NCBI RefSeq assembly: GCF_900637185.1
Contig: NZ_LR134352.1
Coordinates: forward strand, 3,648,001 to 3,712,000
DNA from: Nocardia asteroides
GTDB lineage: Bacteria > Actinomycetota > Actinomycetes > Mycobacteriales > Mycobacteriaceae
Length of the DNA stretch: 64,000 nucleotides
Reading direction: 5' to 3'
This document shows, in pieces, positions 41,040-49,563 of the stretch. Position 1 is the first letter of the stretch. Every line of letters starts with the position of its first letter. Under the pieces are notes generated by a model, which was given only the letters and a program-made list of their open reading frames with translations, had not been told where the DNA came from and searched no databases. Both the position numbers and the translations under genes were made by a program.

Positions 41040-42026
41040 GTGGCTGAAGTTCCGACGACTCTGACGTTCTCATCGCCGACCCCACGCAGCGACGCGCGCG
41101 ACGAGTGGGAGTCGCTGATGTCGCAGACCTACGTGCCGCTCTCGGTCGACACCCACCCGGAAGCACCGTTCTACGGTCGGGTCACGACCGGGACTCTGGT
41201 CAGTCCGGCTGACTTCAGCCTCACTACGGTTGCGGGTAGCCACCAGGAATTCCGTCGCGCCGCACGTCATATCGCCCGCTCCGATGAGGAGTACCTGCTG
41301 GCCAGCATCCACACCCAGGGTCGGGCCTGCCTGAACCAGGACGGACGTGCAGCGGCAGTCAGTGGCGGTGACATGGTCTTCTACAACACTTCCCAGCCCT
41401 ACCACTGGACCAACAACTCGGCCTTCGAACAGGTCGTGGTCCAGATCCCGATCTCGTTGCTGCGGCGTCAGCCAGGCCTCGATCGGCTCGATCTGCCGAC
41501 AGCGGTGGCGGTACCGGCGTCGAGCGCGGCCGGGGTGGTGGCCGGGTTCTTCTGCAGCCTCGCCCGGATTCGGCAGCATGCCCCGGATCAAGCCGACCTG
41601 CTCGCCGGCAACGCATTGGACCTGATCTCCTCGGCTGTGCTGTTGACCGCCGGAGTGCGCCCCGGGGAGACCTCGGCCGAGGCACTCAGCCGCGAACACG
41701 TACTGCGCTATGTGCGCGAACGCTACACAGATCGACACCTCACGATCGAGGAGGTGGCCCTGGCCTGCCATATCTCCCGGCGCACGCTGTTTCGCCTTTT
41801 CGATGGCACTCCGGACACTTTCGCGACTGTGGTGCGCAGACTGCGGTTGCGCCACGCCAAGGCGCTGCTGACCCGGGACCTCTCCTTGTCGCCTGCCGCC
41901 GTCGCGTTCGCCTCGGGGTTCGCCTCCGAACGGCACTTCTACCGGCTGTTCCAGCAGGACACGGGGATGACTCCGCGCGAATATCGCCAGGGTCGGGACA
42001 CATCGTCGGCCTTCGGCGCCCGCTGA
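41040..42026 (+). CDS. AraC/XylS family transcriptional regulator
   Basis: 328 aa. The N-terminal cupin-like AraC-binding domain includes SGGDMVFYNTSQPYHW. The C-terminal double helix-turn-helix includes HLTIEEVALACHISRRTLFRLF and AAVAFASGFASERHFYRLFQ, ending in the family motif GMTPREYR. GTG at 41040 is preferred over a TTG at 40989 because of the length expected for the family; the ribosome site (GGGGTGGGTA) is weak. It is not close to an obvious target gene. Its right neighbour is a broken recombinase. Confidence 0.85.
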   Translation: MAEVPTTLTFSSPTPRSDARDEWESLMSQTYVPLSVDTHPEAPFYGRVTTGTLVSPADFSLTTVAGSHQEFRRAARHIARSDEEYLLASIHTQGRACLNQDGRAAAVSGGDMVFYNTSQPYHWTNNSAFEQVVVQIPISLLRRQPGLDRLDLPTAVAVPASSAAGVVAGFFCSLARIRQHAPDQADLLAGNALDLISSAVLLTAGVRPGETSAEALSREHVLRYVRERYTDRHLTIEEVALACHISRRTLFRLFDGTPDTFATVVRRLRLRHAKALLTRDLSLSPAAVAFASGFASERHFYRLFQQDTGMTPREYRQGRDTSSAFGAR

Positions 42027-42039
42027 CAGTCAGACGGCA

Positions 42040-42530
42040 CTGGTTCTCCATCGAGAACTGGCGTCATCGGCAATGGTGGCGCCGCCGATGGTTTGCCGCG
42101 GGACCGGGCGGATTCGTGGCCTTCGAGGGTGCGGTCGCGGATGCACTCGCGTTCCATCACCGACATGGCGGCAAGCACGGTGAACACCACCCCGGACGGT
42201 TCAGGGGCCCTGGGGTTTCCCGGTGAGGAACTCCAGGCCGATATCGCCGACCTCGAGTTGCTCGGCGAGAGTGGCGAGTTCGAAGCCGCGCTTGATCAGT
42301 TCGTGGTCGTGCACGACCAGGGTATCTCTCGGCACCGAGGCTCGGATTCCGCGTGCGAGTCTGACTGCACGGTCGAGTTCGGGGCGGGCCTGGGCGCGGG
42401 TGGAGATCTTCTCGGAGAGTTCCGGCAGATCCCGGCTGCGCGTAGGGCAGCGAGATGGGAGTCCGCCTGGGGAAGGTTCAGCTCAGTCGGAAGGTGCCGA
42501 TGGATCCCCAAAGATGCTGGTAGACAATAT
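42040..42530 (-). pseudogene. Frameshifted serine recombinase (resolvase/invertase)
   Basis: Reading right to left on the minus strand, fragments of one resolvase appear in successive frames: SHLAALRAAG, then EKISTRAQARPELDRAVRLA to GDIGLEFLTGKPQGP followed by a stop, then PSGVVFTVLAAMSVMEREC with RDRTLEGHESARSRGK, then TIGGATIADDAS. The order matches an intact actinobacterial serine recombinase from after the catalytic Ser to the DNA-binding linker. At least three frameshifts and one stop make it inactive. The N-terminal catalytic Ser part and the C-terminal HTH are not seen. Confidence 0.8.
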
Positions 42531-42612
42531 GATTAAGGTTGGGACGAAACTCGCTAGTTCCCGTTGGTTCCCGCTGAATCCGGTCATTTATGTGTGGTTG
42601 TTGTGTGTCTGG
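42505..42612. repeat. Imperfect ~105-bp direct repeat, copy 2
   Basis: CCCAAAGATGCTGGTAGACA ... TTGTTGTGTGTCTGGT, the same orientation as 15008-15115. It lies just upstream of the decayed recombinase. It may mark a junction between two older elements. Confidence 0.5.
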
Positions 42613-42661
42613 TCGGAGCCTTCTGGGCGAGTTGGTGCGCGGGCGGCAGTGGCCACCCGGT

Positions 42662-43306
42662 TCACTTCTCTCGGAAGCAGTAGGCGACTCCGCTGCGCTT
42701 GTCGATGAAGTTGTAGACCTTCGCGGTGATGTATTTCATCTGGGCGGCGTAGTCGTTGGGGGCGAACGCCGGGTCGCACTGGCTGATCTCGGTGATGCCG
42801 GTCAGTGTCCGATCGAGTCGAATCGATCCGGGGTCGGTGCAGGTGGAGTCGTAGGTGAAGAGGCTGACCATGGGGACATAGCAGCGTCCGATGGTGAGGT
42901 TCTGCCCGGCGCAGCCGTGGGCTACGCCTAACGAGCCGTCCTTGAGTCCGGAGATGATCAGGGTGACTTCTTTGTCGAGGCAGTCGACGGTGCGTTTCTG
43001 GTCGTCGGTGACGATTTCGACCGCAGTGACCTTCTTCGTTGCGGTGGGATCGTTGCAGTCCATGACGGTGATCGGGCCGTGGTGGGTGAAGTTGTCTATC
43101 TTGGTGCAGTCACCGATTTTCGGCAGCTTCGGTGTTGTGGTGTCGAGCTTCGGGTCGGCGATGCCGGCGGTGGGTTCGGCCTGCCCGGACACGGTCCCTG
43201 CACAGGCTGCGGTGCTCAGCGACAGCAATATCGCGCCCAGTGCGAGGCCAGCTGAGCGTGAGATCTGATGTGGGCGTGCGGTCTTGCGCAGCTGTTTCGA
43301 TCGCAT
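42662..43306 (-). CDS. Lipoprotein with conserved cysteines, unknown function
   Basis: 214 aa. The signal sequence ALGAILLSLSTAACAG puts the lipidated Cys at about residue 34. The mature part has paired Cys motifs (IGDCTKIDN, TVMDCND, VDCLDKEV, AHGCAG, GRCYVP, STCTD, SQCDP and YCFREK) that suggest four disulphides, and a septum-formation-like layout. I cannot name the family. ATG at 43306 is chosen because it starts the signal peptide; the frame extends further upstream without coding character. Confidence 0.65.
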   Translation of the reverse strand: MRSKQLRKTARPHQISRSAGLALGAILLSLSTAACAGTVSGQAEPTAGIADPKLDTTTPKLPKIGDCTKIDNFTHHGPITVMDCNDPTATKKVTAVEIVTDDQKRTVDCLDKEVTLIISGLKDGSLGVAHGCAGQNLTIGRCYVPMVSLFTYDSTCTDPGSIRLDRTLTGITEISQCDPAFAPNDYAAQMKYITAKVYNFIDKRSGVAYCFREK

Positions 43307-44129
43307 ACCGGATATCTTGCCGATCCCGCGCGGCGGGTGCAGTGCCAGGGGATCGCTACTGGGTGGCGCTCCCGTCGGCAGTGCCCGGTGGCTGCGGAGT
43401 AGGAGGTGACGCTGCGCCGACCATTCAAAGCCTGGGTGCGGCCGGGTACCCAATCGCGAATACCTCCAACGCGTTTCCTCCAGCGCCGCTCGGTGTTCTG
43501 GGTGGGTGCTGATGCGATTGGGGGTACCAGGGTAGCTCGCGGCCGCAGTTGCGCGGGTCGTGCTGACCTCCGAGGATGCTGCGGCCCTGGCCCAGCGACG
43601 CAACCGATTCATCGGCGCTCGAGCCTCGCGATCCCGGCTCCTTCAGGTCTACCTGTTCGACGGCCGATACGGTCGCCGGGTTGTCGTCTCGTTCATAGAC
43701 GGCCGACGACGTCAAACCCCGGGGAGCGCCGCCCGATCGCTCCCGCCCGCAGGCCCACCTGCACGGCGCGGCCAGCCGGCCGGCCGCGCAAGTTTCGGGT
43801 CCTCAGGGGGGTCCTGCTTGACCGGATAGGAGTTTGCGACGCAGGATCTGGCGTTGATCGAGAATCCGCTGCGCGAGCTAGTCGAACTCGAGGTCGGCGG
43901 ACTCGACAATATCGTAGACGCCCCGCTACCTCGGTGAAGCACGCTATCTGTCAACGCTACGACGATGATGCCTGGCCGTGGTCGGCTCATCAGCTCCTGG
44001 CCTGTACCGACTTGAGCCGCTTGATCATCTACCCGCCAGTTACCCTGCAAACGAACAGGTTTCGGCTTTAGAGTACTCGGGTACTCTCCGCGACCGACCT
44101 CGTCGCGGAGGCGATGAGGGAGTCACCAG
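43307..44129. other. Intergenic, no supported gene
   Basis: About 820 bp between the lipoprotein and the vWA operon. Short open frames exist on both strands, but they lack ribosome sites and have the Arg/Pro/Ala composition of non-coding GC-rich DNA. The promoter of the vWA operon should lie near 44050-44120, where GC drops (TTTAGAGTACTCGGGTACTC). Confidence 0.5.
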
Positions 44130-44873
44130 ATGACCATCGGTATGTCGAATATGCCGGTGCTTGATGCCAACTCGATCAAGCAGGCATGGCCGTTCTACGT
44201 TGTGTGCGATGTTTCGGAATCGATGTGGCTACCCTCGTGGCATTCGGGCACGACCCCGTGGGAGATCGTCAGTGATTCGATCGCCCCGATGCTCGACACT
44301 CTCGACAGCCACAACGAGGCTGCGCTCATCGGACACATCTCGATCATCGCGTTCGCCCACGAAGCATGGACGCACTACCCGTTGCGCTCGATCGGTGACC
44401 CCGCGACCTGTGAGGCTCTGCCGCAGGGGAGCTGGACGAACTTCGTCGGGGCGTGGGAACACCTCAACGCCACGGTCCGCGCGGACATGGATCGCCTGAC
44501 CAGGCAGAACTACCACCTCAAGCAGCCGGTCATCTTCTTCATCACCGACGGGAACGCGGGCGCGAAGAATATCTCGCAGCCGATCACCACCTGGCGGCCC
44601 ATCAAGGATGCGCTGTGTGACGGCATGTACCGGCTGCGCCCGCGAGTTGTCTCGCTGGGCATGGGCGATGTCAACCAAGCGACCGTTCTCGCGTTGAGAT
44701 CGGACGACCCACCAGGTGCAGCCTGTCTGGCCAAGGCTGGTGTCCCGGCCAATGTCCTGCTGAAGTCGATCATTGATGTCATCATCAAGTCGATCTCGTT
44801 GTCGACCGATGGCGGCAACTTCGTCTTCACGGTGCCCGAGGGAATGCAGCGCCTGGATTCGGTCCGGCCATGA
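44130..44873 (+). CDS. von Willebrand factor A domain protein (TerY-like)
   Basis: 247 aa, a single vWA domain. The metal site DVSES (Asp27, Ser29, Ser31; D-x-S-x-S) is intact; the later Thr in SWTNF and the Asp in FFITDG complete it. The C-terminus has a hydrophobic beta-strand pair. Proteins of this length with this layout, placed in front of a PP2C phosphatase, are the TerY class that works with a phosphatase and a kinase in Ter-linked stress systems. ATG at 44130 follows GAGGGAG. The stop overlaps the next start (ATGA). Confidence 0.82.
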   Translation: MTIGMSNMPVLDANSIKQAWPFYVVCDVSESMWLPSWHSGTTPWEIVSDSIAPMLDTLDSHNEAALIGHISIIAFAHEAWTHYPLRSIGDPATCEALPQGSWTNFVGAWEHLNATVRADMDRLTRQNYHLKQPVIFFITDGNAGAKNISQPITTWRPIKDALCDGMYRLRPRVVSLGMGDVNQATVLALRSDDPPGAACLAKAGVPANVLLKSIIDVIIKSISLSTDGGNFVFTVPEGMQRLDSVRP

Positions 44874-45913
44874 CCGAGGCTGAGGGGGCCGAGCCCCGTC
44901 GCAGACCGAGCTTGGTCGAGGCCATAAAGGGGTTGGGTGCGCAGATGATGCCCCGGGGAACCGGTCCAGAACATGCGAACTCGGACAACACCCCGCCCGA
45001 TACGCAGAACGTCGCGAACTCACAGCCCGCAGGCGCAACTCGGAGGGGCGGCCAGCTGCCGCTGCGGCGGTGTCCGAGCCCGGTCAATTCGGCGAGCGCG
45101 GCATTGGCGGCTGACGCCGGAGTGGTGGGGAACTCCTGGATCTATGCTGCTTCGGCCGTCGGTTTGTCGCATGCGCTCGAGGGCGTTCGCCGTGAAGACG
45201 CCTACGCCGCTGACGCCGTCAACGACACGAACTGCGTGATCGCGGTCGGCGACGGGCTCGGCTCTACCGCCAACGCTTCGGTGGCTTCCACCGCTGCCGT
45301 GCTGACATTCACCGCGTCGGTGTGCCGAGCAAACTCGGCAGCGGGTTCATGGGAGAACACTGCCCGCACGGCTGTACGGGAAGTCAATCAACAGCTCTAC
45401 GCGGTGCAAGAGCGCAGCATCCCCACCGCACCAGGCGCCGGCCCGGCGACTGCCTCGCAGCGGGGAAAGAGCATGGCCCCACCGAAATCCACGCTGACCG
45501 GGTTCGTGCTTCGCCACGACGGCGAACGGTCGAAGCTGTACTGGGCGGCCTACGGCGACAGCCCGCTGCTCCTGCTGTCGCTGTCGACGAACACCTGGCA
45601 ATGGGTATCGGGACAGCCGACCAACCCGCCCACCGCGGCGACACCGGCTTTGCCCGGTGACGAGCGACGACTGCAGTTTGGTTCGCTGGCACTTCAGCCG
45701 GATCAGGTGGTCGTCGCGGCCAGCGACGGTGTCGGTGACGCGATCGCGATGGCGCCGAAGGATTTCGCCAAGGCGTTGGCCGAGGCATGGCACACCCAGG
45801 TCTCGGCCGCGAAGTTCGCGACTCTGCTCGATTTCGAAATCGGCGGGCTGAACGACGATCGCACGATCGTGATGGCAAAGGGAATCACACCGGGGATGTT
45901 CGAATCGCAGTGA
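44870..45913 (+). CDS. PP2C-family serine/threonine phosphatase
   Basis: 347 aa. The first 80 residues are disordered and polar. The PP2C core has RREDAYAADAVND and IAVGDGLGSTANAS with the metal Asp of the D-G-x-G type, then YWAAYGDSPLLLL, VVAASDGVGD and GGLNDDRTIVM with the last metal-binding Asp. It should dephosphorylate Ser/Thr, likely on the neighbouring kinase-like protein or the FHA transporter. ATG at 44870 overlaps the vWA stop. Confidence 0.82.
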   Translation: MTEAEGAEPRRRPSLVEAIKGLGAQMMPRGTGPEHANSDNTPPDTQNVANSQPAGATRRGGQLPLRRCPSPVNSASAALAADAGVVGNSWIYAASAVGLSHALEGVRREDAYAADAVNDTNCVIAVGDGLGSTANASVASTAAVLTFTASVCRANSAAGSWENTARTAVREVNQQLYAVQERSIPTAPGAGPATASQRGKSMAPPKSTLTGFVLRHDGERSKLYWAAYGDSPLLLLSLSTNTWQWVSGQPTNPPTAATPALPGDERRLQFGSLALQPDQVVVAASDGVGDAIAMAPKDFAKALAEAWHTQVSAAKFATLLDFEIGGLNDDRTIVMAKGITPGMFESQ

Positions 45914-45925
45914 GCAGGTGCTGGC

Positions 45926-47116
45926 GTGGTTGAACTTGACATCGAAATCCGAGAACGAGACCTCCTCGATGCCGGAATCGCAGAGATGGACGGCGGCGGA
46001 CAGTCCAGTGCGATCGCCTGGAAGTTGCTCCCAGACTCCTCTGTGGCGCTCTACAAACGTTATGATCACAGCTCGCTGATGGCGGATTCGCGTGAGCGGC
46101 TGAATGATTGGGCACGCTGGCGCCGCGAGCTGAGCGTGGCAGATCGCGCCTACCTCGACGGGCGCGCTGCCTGGGTGCGCCACGTGGTGCTCGATGCCGA
46201 CGCGAATGTCGCGGGAGTGATCGTGCCCGCGGCCCCGGACGCCTTCTGGATGAGCAAACTCGGCACGACCGTGCCTCGGGACATGGGGGAATTGCTGGCC
46301 CAGCGCGACCGCGCGCGTCGGCATGACAAGGAGTTCTTCAATGTGCCGCACACAATGGCGCGGCTCGGCCATTTCCTCGAGACACTGGCATTCCTGCATC
46401 AGCGCGGGGTCGTCGTCGGCGACCTGCACCGCGGAAACATCCTTATCAGCGGATTCGACACGACACCGGCGACGTATCTGCTCGACTGTGACGCGACCCT
46501 GATCGATGGCGAGCGCGCGCTGAAACATGCTGAGCGAGAGGGCTCGCGTGCAGATCACCTCGCCGGCTGGCCGGATCGACTCGATCGGCGAACCGATATG
46601 TACAAGTTCGGGCTGGTGGCGGTTCAGTCGATAGGCAAGACATCGTCGCTGGCCGTCGACGACACCGTCGGAATCCATATGTTGCGACATCACCGCGACA
46701 TGCTCAACCGATTCCTGCGACTGGAAGCGGTCGATGCCTCGGCCGCCCACGCGTCGAGCATGGCAGCGGCATGGAAAGCGTGTGTCGGGGTACGCGGCGA
46801 ACGGGGATACCGCGGCAACGCGGTTATTCCGGTGCGGTGGGACGGCGAGTCTTGTTACGTCCCGGCAACCGGTCCCGTCCGCAGCCCCGCCCATCAGGCC
46901 GTCCGACGACCGGCAACAACATCCACCACACGCACCAGGTCGACCGCGTCATCGTCTGTGAGCTCCGGTCGGCGAACTCAGACTGTATCTCGCACTGCTC
47001 AGGCGCCGTCGGGAGACTCGGAGCGTTTCGAGGCCATCCTCGGAGCGGTGATCTTGCTCGTGGGCTTCGGCATCGTAGTCGCGCTGATTGTCGTCGCATG
47101 GCACTGGCTGTTCTGA
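45926..47116 (+). CDS. Protein kinase-like protein with C-terminal membrane anchor
   Basis: 396 aa. The catalytic loop is VGDLHRGNILI (Asp166, Asn171) and the metal loop is LLDCDA (Asp187) in place of DFG. Lys44 in ALYKRY is the likely ATP lysine. The N-lobe glycine loop is unusual (GGGQSSAI). A Ser/Thr-rich linker (about 310-360) precedes a TM helix at about 372-395. This is the kinase of a vWA-PP2C-kinase triad. GTG at 45926 follows the PP2C stop by 12 nt. Confidence 0.78.
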   Translation: MVELDIEIRERDLLDAGIAEMDGGGQSSAIAWKLLPDSSVALYKRYDHSSLMADSRERLNDWARWRRELSVADRAYLDGRAAWVRHVVLDADANVAGVIVPAAPDAFWMSKLGTTVPRDMGELLAQRDRARRHDKEFFNVPHTMARLGHFLETLAFLHQRGVVVGDLHRGNILISGFDTTPATYLLDCDATLIDGERALKHAEREGSRADHLAGWPDRLDRRTDMYKFGLVAVQSIGKTSSLAVDDTVGIHMLRHHRDMLNRFLRLEAVDASAAHASSMAAAWKACVGVRGERGYRGNAVIPVRWDGESCYVPATGPVRSPAHQAVRRPATTSTTRTRSTASSSVSSGRRTQTVSRTAQAPSGDSERFEAILGAVILLVGFGIVVALIVVAWHWLF

Positions 47117-47141
47117 ACGCTGGATCGCTCGAGAGGCAATG

Positions 47142-49523
47142 ATGTCCGGTCACCTGAACCTCGTCCTGCCGGACGGCACAACCCACCACATCGCCCCCGA
47201 TCGGCCGGTAGTCGTCGGACACGGTCCAGACGCCGACATCGCGACCGGTACCGGACCCAGCAGGTGGCTTCGCCTCCGGTACGCCGGCGTGTGGACTTTG
47301 ACCGTGCTGGACCCGCAGATCCGACTGGTCGAATCAGGGACGCAGATACCGCCGGAGGCTGACGGCAGCACACGCGTCCGTGTCCGAGACGGCGAAACGC
47401 GGCGGCTGAAGCTGATGTTCGCCGGTTCCGAGTACACCATCGAAGCCGCGTTGAACCCGACGGCATCAGCTGGTGTAGCACCACCTCCGATACCGGCACA
47501 ACCCCCGATGTCGGCCCCCACGCCGATACGCTCCCCCGCGGTACCGGTAGGCCCAAACATCGCCAGGGGTTCCGGACGATCCATCGCCTTGACCCAAGCG
47601 CGGACAAGCATCGGCCGGACCGGGCATGGCGCTGACATCCAGATCGGCGGTGATGACGTCGCCGCGGTCCACGCACGCGTGATTCGGACCTCGACCGGGA
47701 CAGCGGTGCGTGACCTGAGCCAGGGGAGCGGCACATTCCTCGACGGCCGGCCGATCATCCAGGCCGCGCTCGAAGTGGGCGATCAGTTCATCATCGGCCA
47801 CACCAGATTCAGGCTCGTCGATGCCAACCATCTCGAATTCGCCGACCTCACCCTCGGCGAAGTTCTGGCGGTCGATTCGCTGACCGCCGGATACGATCGC
47901 AGTGTCGCCCAGGCCAAGATCGCGGACGTGAGCTTCACCGTGGAGTCAGGTCTGCTGGCCGTCATCGGCCCTTCCGGCGCCGGAAAGTCAACTCTCTGCA
48001 ACGCGATACTGGGCGAGGCGACAGTCTTTGCCGGAAGCGCGACGCTGGGCGAAATCGACCTAATCGGCGGTGCTTGCCCGGATCCGGTGCTGGTGAGCTT
48101 CGTACCCCAGGGAATCGAACTCTTCGAGGAACTGACTGTCTACGACACGATGTGGTTCGCCGCCCGCCTGCGGCTGGCACGCGATGTCACCCACGACGAG
48201 ATCGGCAGCCGGATCGACGGAATCCTCGAAAAGGTGCACCTCACGGCACAACACAAATCCCGGGTGTCGACATTGTCCGGCGGGCAGAAGCGCCGAGTGA
48301 ACATCGCACTCGAGTTGATCACGACACCGGCCCTGCTGATGCTGGACGAGCCGAGTTCGGGATTGGACGATGGGCTCGACCGCAGCCTGATGAACGATCT
48401 CGCCGAACTCGCACAGTCGGGATGCATGGTCGTGGTCGTTACCCACGCCACACCACATCTCGGTATCGCAGACTCGGTAGCCGCCTTCACCTGCGACGAG
48501 TCCGGCAAACAGCCCTCCACGATCGGATTCGTCGGGCGGCCTGCCGATCTAAGCGCCGGCTTGGGAGCTTCCTCCACAGCCGATGTGTTCGATCGGCTCC
48601 GCAGCGAAAAGGCGCCCGCCCTCCTCCCGGAACAACCCGTACGACCGAACCCGACGCGCCCGCGCACACAGTTCCGGCGCGGAGGCAGTGTGTCCGGGGG
48701 GCATGCCTTTCGGGTCTTCTTTTCACGCGAAGTCGCCCGAATTCGTCTGCAATGGAACAAGATCGCGGCGATGGTATTCGCTGTTCCCCTGACCGGGCCC
48801 CTCATCGCCTACCTTGCCTCACCGCGCGGCCTGGAAGGCTCCAAGCTCGCCCCGAACCCGGATCTGGCTATCGTCCTCGCCGTCAACTGCATCCTTGCGG
48901 CGTTCTTCGCGATGTCGTTGTCGGTTCCGACGGTCGTCGCCGACCACCGGGTCATATGGCGGGAGCGGCGGTGGGGTCTGCCCATCTCCTCCGCGATCCT
49001 CGCTCGCGCCGGCACACGGTCGCTACTCGCGGTGGGACAAGCGACCACCATGACACTCGCGCTCGCCCTGCTGTGCAGTGGACCGGAGGATCCTATCGGC
49101 CCTCTGCCCTGGGTGGTGAGTGTCTGGCTGATCCTGGCCAGCCTGGCGGTCGCGGCTGTCTGTGTAGGGACGATGATCAGTACCTGCGCGAAGTCGATGG
49201 ACACCGCGGTACGGGGAATGTCCGCAGTCCTTGCCCTCTGTGTCGTGTTCTCCGGAGTAGTGGTTCCATTGGGGCAACTCAGCGGTGGCGCGGTTGTCCT
49301 TTCGTGGGTTTCCTATCTCTCGCCGGTTCGTTGGGCGATCGCCGGATTCGGCTCGGTCGTAGGAATCGAAGAGGCAGGAACCCTGCGCGCGGATATGATG
49401 TGGTCCCACGATGTCAGCCACTTCTACATCGCGATCGGTGTGCTGGTTGCGATCTCGGTGACATCGTTGGGTGCGTCGATTCGATGGGGTCACATGCTCA
49501 TTCGGCATCACCAGCGCCGGTAG
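47142..49523 (+). CDS. FHA-domain ABC transporter, fused ATPase and permease (Rv1747-like)
   Basis: 793 aa. An N-terminal degenerate FHA-like domain (1-100) is followed by a Pro-rich linker and a good FHA domain (about 148-226: SIGRTGHGADIQIGG, VAAVHARV, GSGTFLDGRP). The ABC ATPase has Walker A GPSGAGKS (276-283), signature TLSGGQKRR and Walker B LLMLDEPSSGLD. An ABC-2-type permease with about six helices completes it. Mycobacterial Rv1747 has the same layout and is controlled by Thr phosphorylation from an adjacent kinase, which fits the kinase-like gene upstream. Of two adjacent ATGs (47139 and 47142) the second has better spacing to GAGAGG. The substrate is unknown. Confidence 0.87.
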   Translation: MSGHLNLVLPDGTTHHIAPDRPVVVGHGPDADIATGTGPSRWLRLRYAGVWTLTVLDPQIRLVESGTQIPPEADGSTRVRVRDGETRRLKLMFAGSEYTIEAALNPTASAGVAPPPIPAQPPMSAPTPIRSPAVPVGPNIARGSGRSIALTQARTSIGRTGHGADIQIGGDDVAAVHARVIRTSTGTAVRDLSQGSGTFLDGRPIIQAALEVGDQFIIGHTRFRLVDANHLEFADLTLGEVLAVDSLTAGYDRSVAQAKIADVSFTVESGLLAVIGPSGAGKSTLCNAILGEATVFAGSATLGEIDLIGGACPDPVLVSFVPQGIELFEELTVYDTMWFAARLRLARDVTHDEIGSRIDGILEKVHLTAQHKSRVSTLSGGQKRRVNIALELITTPALLMLDEPSSGLDDGLDRSLMNDLAELAQSGCMVVVVTHATPHLGIADSVAAFTCDESGKQPSTIGFVGRPADLSAGLGASSTADVFDRLRSEKAPALLPEQPVRPNPTRPRTQFRRGGSVSGGHAFRVFFSREVARIRLQWNKIAAMVFAVPLTGPLIAYLASPRGLEGSKLAPNPDLAIVLAVNCILAAFFAMSLSVPTVVADHRVIWRERRWGLPISSAILARAGTRSLLAVGQATTMTLALALLCSGPEDPIGPLPWVVSVWLILASLAVAAVCVGTMISTCAKSMDTAVRGMSAVLALCVVFSGVVVPLGQLSGGAVVLSWVSYLSPVRWAIAGFGSVVGIEEAGTLRADMMWSHDVSHFYIAIGVLVAISVTSLGASIRWGHMLIRHHQRR

Positions 49524-49563
49524 GTGGGCGATCAGGCGATCGGCTGAACTTCCTTCGGTGTTG

